From the NCBI GenBank assembly GCA_036874045.1, contig JAZBRI010000011.1, forward strand, positions 62,001-126,000: a stretch of DNA of 64,000 bases. Direction: 5' to 3'. The stretch comes from Cymodocea nodosa. Taxonomy: Eukaryota > Streptophyta > Magnoliopsida > Alismatales > Cymodoceaceae. A program made the position numbers and the translations under genes. Positions 35,004 through 47,771 of the stretch are shown here, in pieces; the first letter of the stretch is position 1, and every line of letters starts with the position of its first letter. The notes under the pieces were generated by a model. That model made no database searches and was not told the origin of the DNA. It was given only the letters and a program-made list of their open reading frames with translations.

Positions 35004-36688
35004 TGTTGAGTATTTTTGTTTTGATGATGTGTGCTGAATGAAAATAATCATATTTCCTCAATTACTATTGCTTGTGAAAAGAAATTAAAATCATCAATTA
35101 ATATAGAAAAAGCTTACTGATATAAATACTTATCTGTATTGGATCTAAAGTTAATAACTAGTCGTTTCGTTGCATTAATTTCCCATTTAGATAACGTTAA
35201 GTTAACGTGTGTTTTTATTGAAAAGCATGATATGTTTTAATGTTATATCTTCTGTATCATGAACAGTGCACGTTTAGACAACTCGTTAAGTTAGAGTTTT
35301 GTTTGTATAGAGGTCACGTGAGAACTCGTTAAGTTAGAGGCTTAAAGGTTAAAATAGGTCACCTGATAACTCGTTAAGTTAGTGAGTAAAAGAAGAGACG
35401 AACTCGTTAAGTTAGTGTTATACACGTGGTGAAATTATAAGTTACGAATGTTGTATTGTATCACGTGAGGTGCACATGTTTAACTCATTCAGTTAACATA
35501 ACTAAACGCGTTGAGTTGCTATATTGAACACTAAGGCAACGCGTTAGGTTAGCATTATAAACTTAAGTTGTTATTTTTGCACGTGGTAAAATTCTTATTA
35601 TAAAAACATTTGTTTATTACTGGTTCGTTGAGTTATCATAACACAACGGAGATGGTTCGTTGAGTTATCATAACACCACGGACATAGTTCGTTGAGTTAG
35701 CTACAGTACTTGTCACGTGAAATGGCACATGAGGAACTCGTTAAGTTAGAAACGTTAAGTTATATATATACTTGTGTTACTCGTTTAGTTAACATTAAAG
35801 TAACGACTTCTTATTACACTGATGAAAAACTTTTGGACGAGAAAGTTTATTTTGCATGAAATTTTTCAGAGATCCAGGACTAATGATTAAAGAAAATTTG
35901 AAATATAAACGTGGGTTAGAACGTGTGTTTCGATGAAGGAAAAAGAAAAGATGTGGAGAAGTGGAAAACTGGTGGTGGTTAAACGTGAAGGATATGCATG
36001 AAATGAAGATACAGTATAAAAGGCATAGAATTCTCGTTGATCAATTTATCTTTGCACACAAAAAGAAAAATCTTTTCAAGGATCAAACCATCCTTGCATA
36101 CAAAAAGAAAAATCTTTTCAAGGATCAAACCATCCCTGCACACCAAAAGAAAAATCTTTTTCAAGGATGAAAAACACCTTCTCGGGGAAAATCTCTCAAG
36201 TTGAAGAAAGTTCAGTAAAGCATAAAAAGGTAAGATTTTTGTCACAGAAGATTTGAAGTATTAGAAGGAAGCAAATTCAGTGAAGCATAAAAAGGTAAGA
36301 TTTTCGTCACTGAAGATTTGAAGTATCAGAAGAAAGCAAATTCGGTGAAGCATGAAAAGACAAGATATTCGTCATTGAAGAATTGCTGAAGAAGAAAAAG
36401 AAGAAGAAGAAAGATCTCAAACAAGGAGAAAAGTTTTAAATTCCGCAAATTAGTTTTCTCTGTTTGTAGTTATGAAATTGTTTAGATGATACATGGTATC
36501 GAAATATAATTGCATCTACAATTTCTGAGGAGAATTGAATTGTATATTGTAATTGAAACCTTGAATAAAAATGATTTTATGAAAACAATGTCTCGACTTG
36601 TTTTTGAGTTTTAAAGTTTCAATCATATTTCAGATAATATTAAAAATACACAATTCACCCCCCTCTTGTGTAGCCATACGATCCTACA
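35004..36688 (+). mobile_element. S1: solo LTR with TSD AGGTC
   Basis: 1685 bp from TGTTGAG to CCTACA, flanked by AGGTC at 34999-35003 and 36689-36693. There is no primer site or coding region, so it is a solo LTR left by recombination of a full element. It contains five AACTCGTTAAGTTAG motifs, TTCGTTGAGTTA palindromes near 35624-35650 and a 42-bp triplication (36050-36170). Its family is not certain. Confidence 0.93.
36050..36170 (+). repeat. 42-bp triplication inside S1
   Basis: Three copies of a unit containing AAAAATCTTTTCAAGGATCA. The sister LTR S2 has fewer copies. Confidence 0.8.
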
Positions 36689-37560
36689 AGGTCTAACTTC
36701 TATTGATTCCTTCTGTCTAGGGGGTATATTTCTATTTATATTTTGATTTTGAATTGCAGCATTTCCAAATACAAAATCTAGACAATTGTTTAATTGTTGA
36801 ATTATCTTTTCTAACTTCTCTATTCTAGATCCTTGTTCAATCAATGCTTCATAACTTATATTTTTGTCATTTAAATTTTCTCCTACTTGGAAATTGTTGT
36901 TTCTCCAAGATAAATTCGGGTGATTTCTCCAATTAGGGTTATACGAATTTCCAAAGTTATCTTTCTAGTTTCTAGCATAAATAATATCTAAATCATTAAC
37001 GTTTGCACTCTTTTTTGCTAGTTTCTGATTTAATGATAACTCTTCTATTTTCTTTGTTAATTCAATTAATTTAACTTCAAGCATTGTGCTTGAATCTATT
37101 TCATGCATTCCTCTTGGCAATATTCTTTTATCTGCAATAACTTCAACTGAGTTCTCCCACTGTGTAGTTCTTTTTGCAAAGTTTTCTAAGTATGCCCATG
37201 CTTCTTCACGACACAATTTTAAAAATCCATTCTGACAAGTAGATTCTAATAAAGATTTCATTGAAACATCTATGCCTTCATAAATTATACCTATCAATTG
37301 TGCTTTACTCATTGCATGATGTGGACATTGAGTCAGTAAATCTTTAAATCTTTCAAAATATTTCCAAAATGATTCTCCTTGTTTTTGGCTACACATTAAT
37401 ATTTCCTTTTTCTTTTTAATTATTTGATGTGTTGGATAATATTTTTCCAGAAAAACAGAGCAAAATTCAGTCCATGTAGAAATTGAATCAAGCGATAGAG
37501 TATATAACCATCTCTTAGCTGTCTTTTAAAGCAAAAGGGATATATCTAAGTTTAATAGCA

Positions 37561-39700
37561 TGTTTGGAATGAAAAAGTACATATTATTAATGGTTAAATG
37601 ATGGTTAATTGCATAATATTTAGCTTATCATATGAGAATTAAGCCATTATGTTATAATTGCACTGTTATATGCTTTAATTGAAGAATCTGCTTAATTTGG
37701 GGGAATTAATGTTAATTTAGTACATTTCTAAACTGTTAGTAAGTTACAAGCTGTGAAATTCTTAAGTATCCAAATTTTTTGATATTTCAGACAGTTATGT
37801 TTAACATACCAGACATATTTTGGACAATTATGTTTAACAGACTGAACATGTACCGAATAGTTATGTTTAAATTGCCGAACAGTTATGTTTTAAAACAATA
37901 TTTTATTATTTCCTGAAGTACACGTGTCGAAACCATAATGCATAACTTAAGTGAACTTTCAGTGAGTTATCTATAACTATCCGAAATTGCAGTTGGGCAT
38001 TAGATAGTTAGCTTTGTAACTCTTTGAAATCTCTTTTTATTTATAAAATAGCTGAGGACACGTGTCATGTTCTTGGAAAGTGACTTAAGTGGATTTTCGG
38101 TGAGTTATCTCTAACTATCCGAAATGCATCTAAGCATCAGATAGTTAGCTCCGTAACTCTCCGAAATGTTATTTTATGATTAAACTGCTGCTAACACGTG
38201 TCGAGATCTGGTAGATTTACTTAAGTTATATATCAGTGAGTTATCTGTAACTATCCGAAATGCATCTAAGCATCGGATAATTAAGTTTATAACTATCCAA
38301 AATGCACCTAAGCATCGGATAGTTAAATTTATGCACGTGTTTTATAGTTAAATCAATGAAGAAAGTCCGTTGAGTTATTTGTAACTCCACAGACTATATA
38401 TTTTCTAATATGCCATTGTAGTGGTTGCAAGAACAAACAGTTGGAAGAGAAAAACCACGTTTGCACGTATCGCGCAGGGAAAGAAATTATCATTATTGAT
38501 ACAAATGAAGGAAATCCAACCGACCATTCAAGTAGAAGCAGTTACTACTGAAGAAATATAAAAGAAAAGAAGAAAAAAGAAGAGGTGTGTGATTGATGGG
38601 CGAACAGTGTGTGTAGAGGAGGATTAGCATTGCAATTCTCTGAAGTACCACACCAACCATCATCATCACCACCATAATCACCAACCATCAGAGGTATGTG
38701 AGAATACTTACCTGATGTCGGGTCGATTTCGAGCCAAACATAGTGCATGACAACCAATGTGAGGAGTGATCGCGTTGTAGGAAGGGAAGCCATTTTCACC
38801 AAGTGCCAACTCATATTTCAGGAGATCGTAAAGCTTTTAGCCTTGGCTTCGGGTTGATGCCTGTATGCTGAAGAGGAGATCATCTTGTAATTCTGGACTC
38901 GTGATTCTATAGGGAGAGGAGACAGAATTGTATGTGGTTTAATTTTCAATGGTGTAATCGCGTTGCAAGTAGTGTCAAAAGTATTTACTGTCAAGTGAGA
39001 TTACTTTACATTTCACCTTTCACCCATTTCCATGTTATATTAAAACAAAAAGACCAAAAACAATTTATCTATGTTTGTATGTTGTATTTGAGTGTTGTAT
39101 CGTGATTAATATTATCTTTGTCAGTGTTGTGATTGTTTTATGTTGTTTTAGTTTTATAGTTTACTAAAATTGGTTCGTTCAAAAGACTTAAAGATTTTTA
39201 TGGTTATTGTTTGAATTATCTGAATGTTAGTATTGCTTAATGATAAATCCAATGTTAATTAACATTAAAGAGCTTAATTGATGTTATTTACAATCTATGG
39301 AATTGCCCAATGGTTGGCTGAATTCCTCTGTAAATAGCAGTATTAAAAAGAAAAAACAGGCTCGTGGAGTTAACTTAAGTCCACGAGGTTAGTCCATTGA
39401 GTTATCCATAACTCAACGAACTTTGTCCGTTGTGTAAACTGTAACTCAATGGAGAGCTTATTGAATATATAAATTTGATTATTAACAAACGAACAGTTCT
39501 CAAATTCTTTAGCAATTCCCTATGGGATCGACTTGTACTTGCACATTGATACAATAGACACTGTGCACTTGTAGTTAAAGTACAAATTGGAATTAACATC
39601 TAAATTGTATTAAAGGTTGTTTGTTTACTTCTAAAAGAAAGAATAGGCATAAAGATAAATTAACTAAGTAAAAACAGAAGTAACAAATCCAAGTTTTTCT
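37561..39700 (+). repeat. LTR-C, Athila-family LTR, 3' end trimmed
   Basis: Starts TGTTTGGAATG exactly where the A2 gag stops and runs 2140 bp in plus orientation. The last 26 nt, with the CAAACA end, are missing; it passes straight into an F-box fragment. TATA box at 38557-38564. The antisense small ORF is at 38545-38814. Confidence 0.9.
38545..38814 (-). other. Antisense small ORF in LTR-C
   Basis: An 89-codon frame homologous to those in LTR-B and LTR-D, with MASLPTTRSLLTLVV and MVGDYGGDDDGWCG. Coding status unproven. Confidence 0.3.
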
Positions 39701-39703
39701 GGC

Positions 39704-39870
39704 TATGGAAGAAACTACTGGAATTCCACCCAATACATTAGAAGGAATAGATCATATTATGGGGATGGATGAAGGATTAATCATATACAGAACCAAACTA
39801 AGGTATGCAAGTCTATTACCTGATATTTTGATAAGAAATCCTATAACAAGAGAAGAATGGAATATAGGAA
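39704..39870 (+). pseudogene. F-box gene fragment fused to LTR-C
   Basis: 167 bp in plus orientation matching codons about 74-129 of the F-box pseudogene at 33666-34697 (MEETTGIPPNTLEGIDHIMG, then RNPITREEWNIG). The frame is open over the shared part, with about eight residue differences, so it is a separate family copy and not a simple recent duplicate. It begins at the LTR-C break and ends abruptly in AT-rich sequence. Confidence 0.8.
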
Positions 39871-40349
39871 ATTTTCTAAAACTCACTCCTCGTATTAACT
39901 TCTATATATAAATTTTTCCTACATTTTTTCAACTTAAATAAAGTTAAATACGTGACATTAATGTAGTGTTCTAATTAAAACTCATTTAAATCTGAACATT
40001 ATATAAATATTTAACTTGTAGTTCATTTCATGTTATGCAGAATTTAAATTTTTCTTTGCAGCATGCAGATATTTTCAAGCATTAATTAGTTATCGTGCCT
40101 TTAATCTTGTCATTCTGCAGATTTCATAATGTTCAAACATTATATAATATTCAAGATAGTTCATCAATTATATCATTCATTCACAAACACGAATGTAAAA
40201 ACATCTGAAAAATATACATTCATTAATATGAATAGTTTTACATTACATTCAGTCAAATATCTTCCATACAAATACATACGAGTAGATGAACAATACAAAT
40301 TTTTAAGTTCATCTACTTCCTTTTGGAGTTTTTCTAATTGTAGCTCTAA
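39871..40349. other. AT-rich stretch, no gene
   Basis: Lies between the F-box fragment and the end of the A3 env-like ORF; probably partly the 3' non-coding region of A3. No LTR start is visible. Confidence 0.5.
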
Positions 40350-42542
40350 TTAATTTATCCTCTTTACAACTCCTATAACTCCTCCAGAAGGTTCAGCAAC
40401 CTCTGCAGCAGCATAATTTTTGTATTCTTTTACTGAAATGGTTTTTGATTTTATCCTTTTGGATGCCCATTTCTTGAAATCAATACTATCCACCATCAGC
40501 AGCGGAATCAAATCTCCATAAAATAATTTCTTCTTTACTGTTCTTAGCTTGGAGATAAATACTTTGCACCAATTAACTTGAATTCTGTTTACAACTACAT
40601 ACGTAGCCCACTTGACAAATTGACTAAGTTCAATGTCGTGGTCTTGTCTTTGATAAACAGTTTTTACTAGTATGATTGCGACCATGTGTGCCTTTCTATT
40701 TAAGTACTTCAGCCTATTCAGTAATGGCACACCAGGGTCGATGGCTATGCACTATTTAATTTCCTATTCGGCCCATTCCACTACAGTTGTTTCTTCCAGA
40801 ATTTTAATTCCTTCATTTCTTAGTCTAAAAATATTGTGGAGAAGCTCTGGTGTTATCTGTACATCAACTTTCTCCACGTTGGAAATTAATCCTCTTTCTC
40901 CTTTTCTCAAATTTGCATAAAAGTAGGGCACTAAATTCTCATATATTGCATGCCCTCTCTGTTGAGAAATAAATTGTAGTAGACCTTGGAACTCAAATAA
41001 ATCTTTGATTTCTTGCATTCCGTCCCAATTTACTGGTCTACTATAAATGATATCATAACCCTTAATCTCTTGGTATTTGTTATAAGCTTCCTGACTCCAA
41101 AAGTATACTTCATTTAAAACCGTTGCCTCCATAGGGTCAGGAATATGAATTTGTTACTCTAGAGGGGTTTCTTCTTGAACTTCCTCTTCCAAATGCTAAA
41201 CTTGAACTTGTTGAAAATGCTCTGAGGATTCCTGAATATTTGCTTCTGCTTCTGTATGTGGTGGTGAGTCGGCAAAACTCTCCACTCTGTCTTGAATACT
41301 TTCAAAAATTGTTGAAGAGTTTCTTGCTCTTTAGTGGAATCTGTAGAGTCATTTCTTTCCATATATACTTGTTCAGCTTCTTGTTTATTTTCTATTCTTT
41401 CTTCTTCCTCCTGACTACCAATCTGCATTGTATCTGTTCTTTCTTATTCTGTGGCAGATTGGGATGGAGTCACGGGCAAATCAACTTCTACCCTAATTTC
41501 TGTTTCTTCTTCTTGTATAGGCTGCAGACTAGTTTCAGCCTGTTTTTCTTCTTCTCTTTGCTCTTGCTGCTGCTCTTGCTCCTCAGAATCAAATAGCAAG
41601 TTTACAAAAATCGACTTTGTAGGCTCTACTAACATTTGTCTTTTAGATTTAATCTCCTCTTGATATTTAGACACTATCTCTTTTCCTTTCCTTTTTCTGA
41701 TTAATTGTGTCTAGTCTTCCTCTTCCTCGTTTGAAATTAAATCCACAAAAATAGGCTCTACAAGCCTTTGAGCCACAAGTACTGGCTCTTCCTATTTAAC
41801 TCTTTCTATAATTACTGGTCTCGAAGGATCAGCTTCATCTCCTTTTGCAGCAGGTTTGGTAGTAGCTTCACAATGTTGTTCCACTTTGATTCTATATTGG
41901 GCTTTCAGCTTTTCTACAGCCCTCTTTTTGCACCATGCATCAAACACCAGATGTGCTATAGCTATTGCCAATTCTTCTGGTTCTCCTTGGTCTTTTCCTA
42001 TTTGAACCAGTTCTTGAAATTCTCTTCTTTCTTCTTCAGTAGAAGGCCCCAAAATTGTTGTTCGTTCCATCAGCCTTGGTCGTGGAACTGAAGGTCTTGG
42101 CTACTGTTCCTTTGGAACAAGTTTTTTAGTAGTCGGTTCCTCTTGTTCTCTAGTTGCCTCTCCTTCATTTTCTTTCCTTTGTTGCTCCCAGATTTCCCAT
42201 TTAGCTCGTCCACATATTTGTCTTTTAAACCAGAGCCGGGACTTACATTGGATTAATTCTAGCACAACTTCGTTGTTTGGCCTTATTTTTCTCTCCTTGG
42301 TTACAGCAATTTCCGTAGCAACCTTTATTCTTGTTTCTATTATTTGAGGTATTTGTATACCCAAATCTAGTAAAACTCTTCTGAAGTTGAAAAGTTCAGA
42401 TTCTACCTTCTGTAGTTCTTTTTCTCTTGTCGTATTTCTGATTTTCTTCCTCGTGTGTCATTCCTCTAATTCTTTAAGAAATTCTGAAGTGTCAAAGGCA
42501 TCTTCCCAGAACTCGGGTGTCATCTTCCTCATCGTGGAATTA
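40350..42542 (-). pseudogene. A3 env-like ORF
   Basis: It starts MRKMTPEFWED at the ATG 42542. A Glu/Lys/Gln-rich, probably coiled-coil region of about 450 codons follows, broken by several stops (near 42457, 42099, 41790, 41712, 41442 and 41157). The last 260 codons (41132-40350) contain a domain like the Pfam putative plant transposon protein family, with GLLQFISQQRG, YFYANLRKG and ITPELLHNIFRL. Such a domain is common in the third ORF of Athila-type elements. No clear fusion peptide or transmembrane helix is visible, so an envelope role is unproven. Confidence 0.75.
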
Positions 42543-43248
42543 CACAATGGCACAGAGTCACTCTGATCTCTACTATTCTAAGTTATAAATGATTCTGTGG
42601 ATAATGCCCCCAAAAATCCTAAGTTTAAGATAAATAAACTCTAAGTTAAGGTGGGAAATCAAGTCATTTCCCACACCAACTCTCGCTTTCTCATCCGTGG
42701 AATTACGGTTAACTCCACAGACTAAGTCCATGGACTTAACTACAGTACTCCGTTGAGTTATAGTTAACTCAACAGGGTAAGTTCCTTAACTTATCGTAGA
42801 CTTAACGGAGTAAGTTCATTGAGTTAAGCGTAACTCAACGGACTTCCCGTAAAGTTATATCTAATAAAAAATACTTAAAATAATAATATTTTCTTCGATC
42901 AAGACAGAAGAGCTCTAGCCTAACCGCTCTTACTTTTTCAATATTTTAAAAATTCTTCGGTCAAACCGTTATATTCCTCGGTTGAACTGAAATGAAATAT
43001 TTTCTTTCTTTCTTCATTTTTTTTTTTTTACTGGTTGAACTGATACTATGCTTCGGTAAAACCGACATTTTTACTAAATAACATATAGATTTTTTATGTT
43101 TTTATGTTTCGGTCACACCGATGAATCTAGTCGATTGAACCGCAACGATTTTTTTTGTGCTTCGGTAAAATTGATAACTCCTTTCGGTTTAATCGTATCT
43201 ATGTTTAAATAAATTTTTTTTTTTTTTATATACTTAGAAACTTTCTAA
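42543..43248 (-). other. A3 spacer between pol and the env-like ORF
   Basis: No gene. It holds TTGAGTTA/TAACTCAA palindromes (42720-42845), poly-T tracts and CGGTTGAAC / CTTCGGTAAAACCG repeats (42893-43200), as in A1. Confidence 0.7.
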
Positions 43249-44741
43249 CTAAGTAAAGCTCGAGTAGTCCTCTACTCTTACTTCTTCTATAATTCCAAAA
43301 GAACTTTTTGGTAACTTCAAAATAGGTCTAAGTCTTTGTCCATTTACTTTAACTATGTTTTGATTTTTAGGATTTTCAATTTCAATAGCTCCATAGGAAT
43401 AAATATTTCAAACAATGTAAGGTCCTGCCCATCTAGATCTTAATTTTCTTAGATGGTTATGGAGTCTAGTCATATAAAGATATACTTCTTGTCCTATTTC
43501 AAAGGTTTTTGGAATAATTTTCTTATCATGTCAGAACTTCATTTTCTCTTACAGTTTTCGAATAAGCTTCATTCCTAAATTCCTCTAATTCAATCAATTG
43601 TAATTTCCTATTTTTAGCAGCTTGATTCAAATTAGTGTTCAGAGTTTTTAATGCCCAATAAGCTTTATATTCAATTTCAGCTGGTAAATGACAACTTTTT
43701 CCATATATTAGCCTAAAAGGTGACATACCTAAGCTTGTCTTATAAGCAGTTCTATAAGCCTAAAGTGCATCTATCAATTTATTAGCCCAATCTGTTCTAG
43801 TAGGATTTACTACTTTTTCTAAGATTAACTTAATTTGTTTGTTTGCACTTTCTACTTGTCCTCTGGTTTGTGGATGATATGATGTTGCAATTTTTTGGTT
43901 TACTCCATATTTCTTCATTAAGGTTTCAAAACTTCTATTACAGAAATGAGTTCCTCTATCACTGATAATAGCTTTAGGTATTCCAAATCTGGCAATTATA
44001 TTGGTTCTTATAAAATGTATTACCACATTGTTGTCATTAGTTCTTGTAGGAATAGCTTCTATCCATTTAGATACATAATCCACCCCCAACACTATGTAAT
44101 TAAATTGATTAGACATAGGAAATGGACCCAAAAAATCTATTCCCCACACATCAAAGATTTCAACCTCAACAATAGGATTAAGAGGCATCATATTCCTCTT
44201 TGATATTCTTCCTATTTGTTGACACTTTAAACAGCTTAAGCAGTATTTATGAGCATCTTTGAATAATGTTGGCCAATAAAATCCACATTGCAAAATTTTG
44301 GCAGCAGTTTTCCTTGAACCAAAATGCCCTCCACATGCTTGGTCATGGTAGAAAGACAATATGCTCTGATATTCAGTTTCTGGAACACACCTCCTTAAAA
44401 CCAGATCAGGACATTTCTTAAATAAGTATGGGTCTTCCCAATAATAATATCTCACTCTTGAAAAAAACCATTTCTTGTCTTGTCTATTCCAATCTTTAGG
44501 AGTTAAACCAGTAACTAAGTAATTTACTATGTCTACATACCAAGGCATTGTGTTGATGGTCATTAGCTGTTCATCAAGAAAATTATCCTTAATTTCAATA
44601 TTATATTTTTCTATTTGTAATCTAGATAAATGATCTACTACTATATTCATATAACCCTTTTTATCTTTAATTTCTAGATCAAATTCTTGTAATAACAATA
44701 TCTATCGGATCAATCTAGGTTTAGTCTCTTTCTTTGCTATT
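43249..44741 (-). pseudogene. A3 RNase H end and integrase
   Basis: The 312-codon open stretch 44698-43760 holds a complete catalytic integrase core. It has the zinc domain H118, H125, C156, C159; D188 (WGIDFLG); D247 (ISDRGTHF); and E283 ([10 protein letters not shown]), with 35 residues between the second Asp and the Glu, the usual D,D35E spacing. VDHLSR at its start is the RNase H end. A stop near 43758, a frameshift near 43530 and the C1 insertion at 44742 break it. The C-terminal part ends at 43249 with VNGQRLRP-like text. Confidence 0.88.
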
Positions 44742-44746
44742 AGGTG

Positions 44747-44782
44747 TGTTATTATGTGTCTTGAATTAGTTTATTACACATA
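44747..44782 (+). repeat. C1 5' LTR, first part
   Basis: First 36 bp of the LTR, ending at ATA where H1 inserted; matches 55709-55744. Confidence 0.93.
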
Positions 44783-45435
44783 GGGGGTGTTTGTGCATAT
44801 CGAAAAGTTCAGAAATGAAGGAAATGGAAAGTTCAGATTCCTGTGAATTAGAAAGTCCAGATTCTTAAGAAATGAAGGGCTGTTTGTGCACATCTCAAAA
44901 ACTTAGGAAAGTTAAGATTCCCATAGTGGGGTTTGTGCTAGATGGAATGTTCAGAATTGAAATATATTTTTTTAATCAAAAAATTCTAATAATTAATTTT
45001 AATTTACTCTATTTCTTCACATCATAATACTTACATTTTTAGAAAAAAATATCAAAAATAAAAATATTTATTTATTAATAATATCATAAACAAATTGAAC
45101 AAAAGTTGTATTGTGTATTACCTATTTGAACATAGCATATCACAACCAATTACCTTTCAAAATTGTTAACTAACGTAAATATATTATTCGGCCAGGCTAG
45201 GCTAGTCCGTGGGTTGATACAGGCTGGGCCTAGGCTGGCCCGTGGGCCAATTCAAGCCTAGTTGAAATCTAACGGAAAATAAAAAATAGAAAATAGAATA
45301 TGATACCTCTCTTATATACATTAATAAATGTAAACATAAAAGTTGATGTATACAAAATTAATAAATGTTAAAGTAAAAGTTGTTAAAAAATTAATAAATG
45401 TAATACAAACTTGTTTAAACATAGAACTTGATGTA

Positions 45436-46725
45436 TGTTGAGTATTTTTGTTTTAATGATGTGTGCTGAATGAAAATAATCATATTTCCTCAATTACTAT
45501 TGCTTGTGAAAAGAAATTAAAATAATCAATTAATACAGAAAAAGCTTACTGATATAAATACTTGTCTGTATTGGATCTGAAGTTAATAACTAGTCGTTTC
45601 ATTGCATTAATTTCTCATTTAGCTAAACGTTAAGTTAACTTGTTAAGTTAACATAACTAAACGCGTTGAGTTGCTATATTGAACACTAAGGCAACACGTT
45701 AGGTTAGCATTATAAACTTAAGTTGTTATTTTTACACGTGGTAAAATTCTTATTATAAAAACATTTGTTTATTATTGGTTCGTTGAGTTATCATAACACA
45801 ACGGAGATGGTTCGTTGAGATAGCATAACACCACGGACTTAGTTCGTTGAGTTAGCTACAGTACTTGCCACGTGAAATGGCACATGGTGAACTCGTTAAG
45901 TTATATATATCTACTTGTGTTACTCGTTTAGTTAACATTAAAGTAACAACTTCTTATTACACTAATGAAAAATTTTTGGACGAGAAAGTTTATTTTCAGG
46001 AAATTTTTCAGAGATCTAGGACTGATGATTAAAGAAAATTCGAAATATAAACGTGGGTTAGAACGTGTGTGTTTCGATGAAGGAAAAAGAAAAGACGTGG
46101 AGAAGTTGAAAACTGGTAGTGGTTAAACGTGAAGGATATGCATGAAATGAAGATACAGTATAAAAGGCATAGAATTCTCGTAGATCAAACCATCCTTGCA
46201 CACAAAACAAAAAATCTTTTCAAGGATCAAACTATCCCTGCACACCAAAAGAAAAATCTTTTTCAGTGATCAAAAACACCTCTTCGGGAAAAATCTCTCA
46301 AGTGGAAGAAAGTTCAGTCAAGCATAACAAGGTAAGATTTTCGTCACTGAAGATTTGAAGTATCAGAAGAAAGCAAATTCGGTGAAGCATGAAAAGACAA
46401 GATATTCGTCATTGAAGAATTGCTGAAGAAGAAAAAGAAGAAGAAGAAAGATCTCAAACAGGGAGAAAAGTTTTAAATTCCGCAAATTAGTTTTCTCTGT
46501 TTGTAGTTATGAAATTGTTTAGATGATACATGGTATTGAAATATAATTGCATCTACAATTTCTAAGGAGAATTGAATTGTATATTGTAATTGAAACATTG
46601 AATAAAAATGATTTTATGAAAACAATGTCTAGACTTGTTTTTGAGTTTTAAAATTTCAATTATATTTCAGAAAATATTAAAAATACATAATTCACCCCCC
46701 TCTTGTGTAGCCATACGATCCTACA
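45436..46725 (+). mobile_element. S2: solo LTR with TSD ATGTA
   Basis: 1290 bp, same family and orientation as S1 (TGTTGAG to CCTACA), flanked by ATGTA at 45431-45435 and 46726-46730. It lacks about 300 bp present in S1 (35215-35500), apparently deleted between GTTAAC-containing direct repeats. Confidence 0.93.
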
Positions 46726-47460
46726 ATGTAACAATTGAAAATTAATAAATGTATTTATAAATAAAATAATGTGTTTGAATGATGAATTGATTATCGGAAA
46801 CGTTGTAAATTTTTTTTATTATTTTAATTTAAAATAAAGAAAATAAAAAAAATAAAAAAACAAAAAAACTTCGGTCGGACCGAAGGAAGAAATTCGGTCT
46901 GACCGAAAAAAAAGTAAAAAAACTATAAAACTTTGGTCGGACCGAAGGAAATAATTCGATCTAACTAAAAAAAATAAAAAACTTCAGTCGGACCGAAGGA
47001 AAAAATTCGGTCTAACCGAAAAAAAATAAAAAACTTAAAAAATTCGATCCAACTAAAGTTCAGACTTCGATTTGACCAAAGGAAAAAACAAAAAACACTT
47101 CAGTTAGTCGGAGTGTTGAACCGAAGAAAAATAAAAATGAAGAAAATTTTGCCGATCTCACCGAAGGTGGTCTAACAGTTTGACCAGAAAAAAATAAAAG
47201 AAAAAGAAAACTTATATTTTAAGAAAAAATATTAAGTCTTCTTATTTATATTTATTAATAATATCAATTTGAACAAATTGAACAAAAGTTGTATTGTGTA
47301 TTACCTATTTGAATATAACATATCACAAACAATTAGTTTTCAAAATTGTTAACTAGCATCCAATATATAAATAAAATTCACAACATAAATATAAATTGTC
47401 AACATACAAATATTCAATTATTGTAACATAACAATTTGACAAAGTTACATATGAAATAAT
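46726..47460. other. H1 non-coding region with CGGTC palindrome repeats
   Basis: 46868-47190 has at least four loosely spaced copies of CTTCGGTCGGACCGAAGG or its variant TTCGGTCTGACCGAA in A-rich spacers. The rest is AT-rich with no gene. Confidence 0.75.
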
Positions 47461-47745
47461 TTAAAAGTCACGTCCATCCCACATGGTAGTCTTCATGTTG
47501 TCACACATTTCATCTACTATTTGTTTTCTTCGTTCTTGTGTCATTTCTAATGTACTATCTATCTGTGAAAGCTCATCTTCAGTAATTCCAATTTCTTCAT
47601 TTTCTAGATCAAATTCAACTAACTCATCTTCTAGATCTTCTAATAAATCTGCTCTATCAGCTTTACGTATAAAATTATGTAATAGGAAGCAAGCCATCAC
47701 AATCTTCATTTATGTATCATAAGGATACGGCATATGTCCTCGTAA
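47461..47745 (-). pseudogene. Harbinger transposase, C-terminal remnant
   Basis: Contains the hallmark MACFLLHNFIRK of the C-terminal end of PIF/Harbinger DDE transposases, then an acidic tail and MWDGRDF. A stop (TAA) separates a short upstream piece, PYPYDT. The catalytic DDE part, about 300 residues upstream, is missing: the Myb-like ORF ends only about 30 bp away. Transposition by this copy is therefore impossible. Confidence 0.85.
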
Positions 47746-47771
47746 GATTGCTCAACAATAGAAAAGTACAT

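Larger units (their letters stand above)
34909..37560 (-). pseudogene. A2: Athila-type gag capsid pseudogene split by a solo LTR
   Basis: It encodes the Retrotrans_gag (capsid) core: TFLEKYYPT-like text, then GESFWKYFERFKDLLTQCPHH and YEGID, followed by a coiled coil and NPNWRNHPNLSWRNN, a pattern typical of Athila gag. It has a frameshift near 37530, a TAG at 36965, and a 1685-bp solo LTR (35004-36688) within the codons after ESIEVRP. Skipping the LTR and one AGGTC duplication keeps the frame to a TGA at 34909-34911. It is cut on its 5' side by LTR-C. No zinc knuckle or protease follows. Confidence 0.85.
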
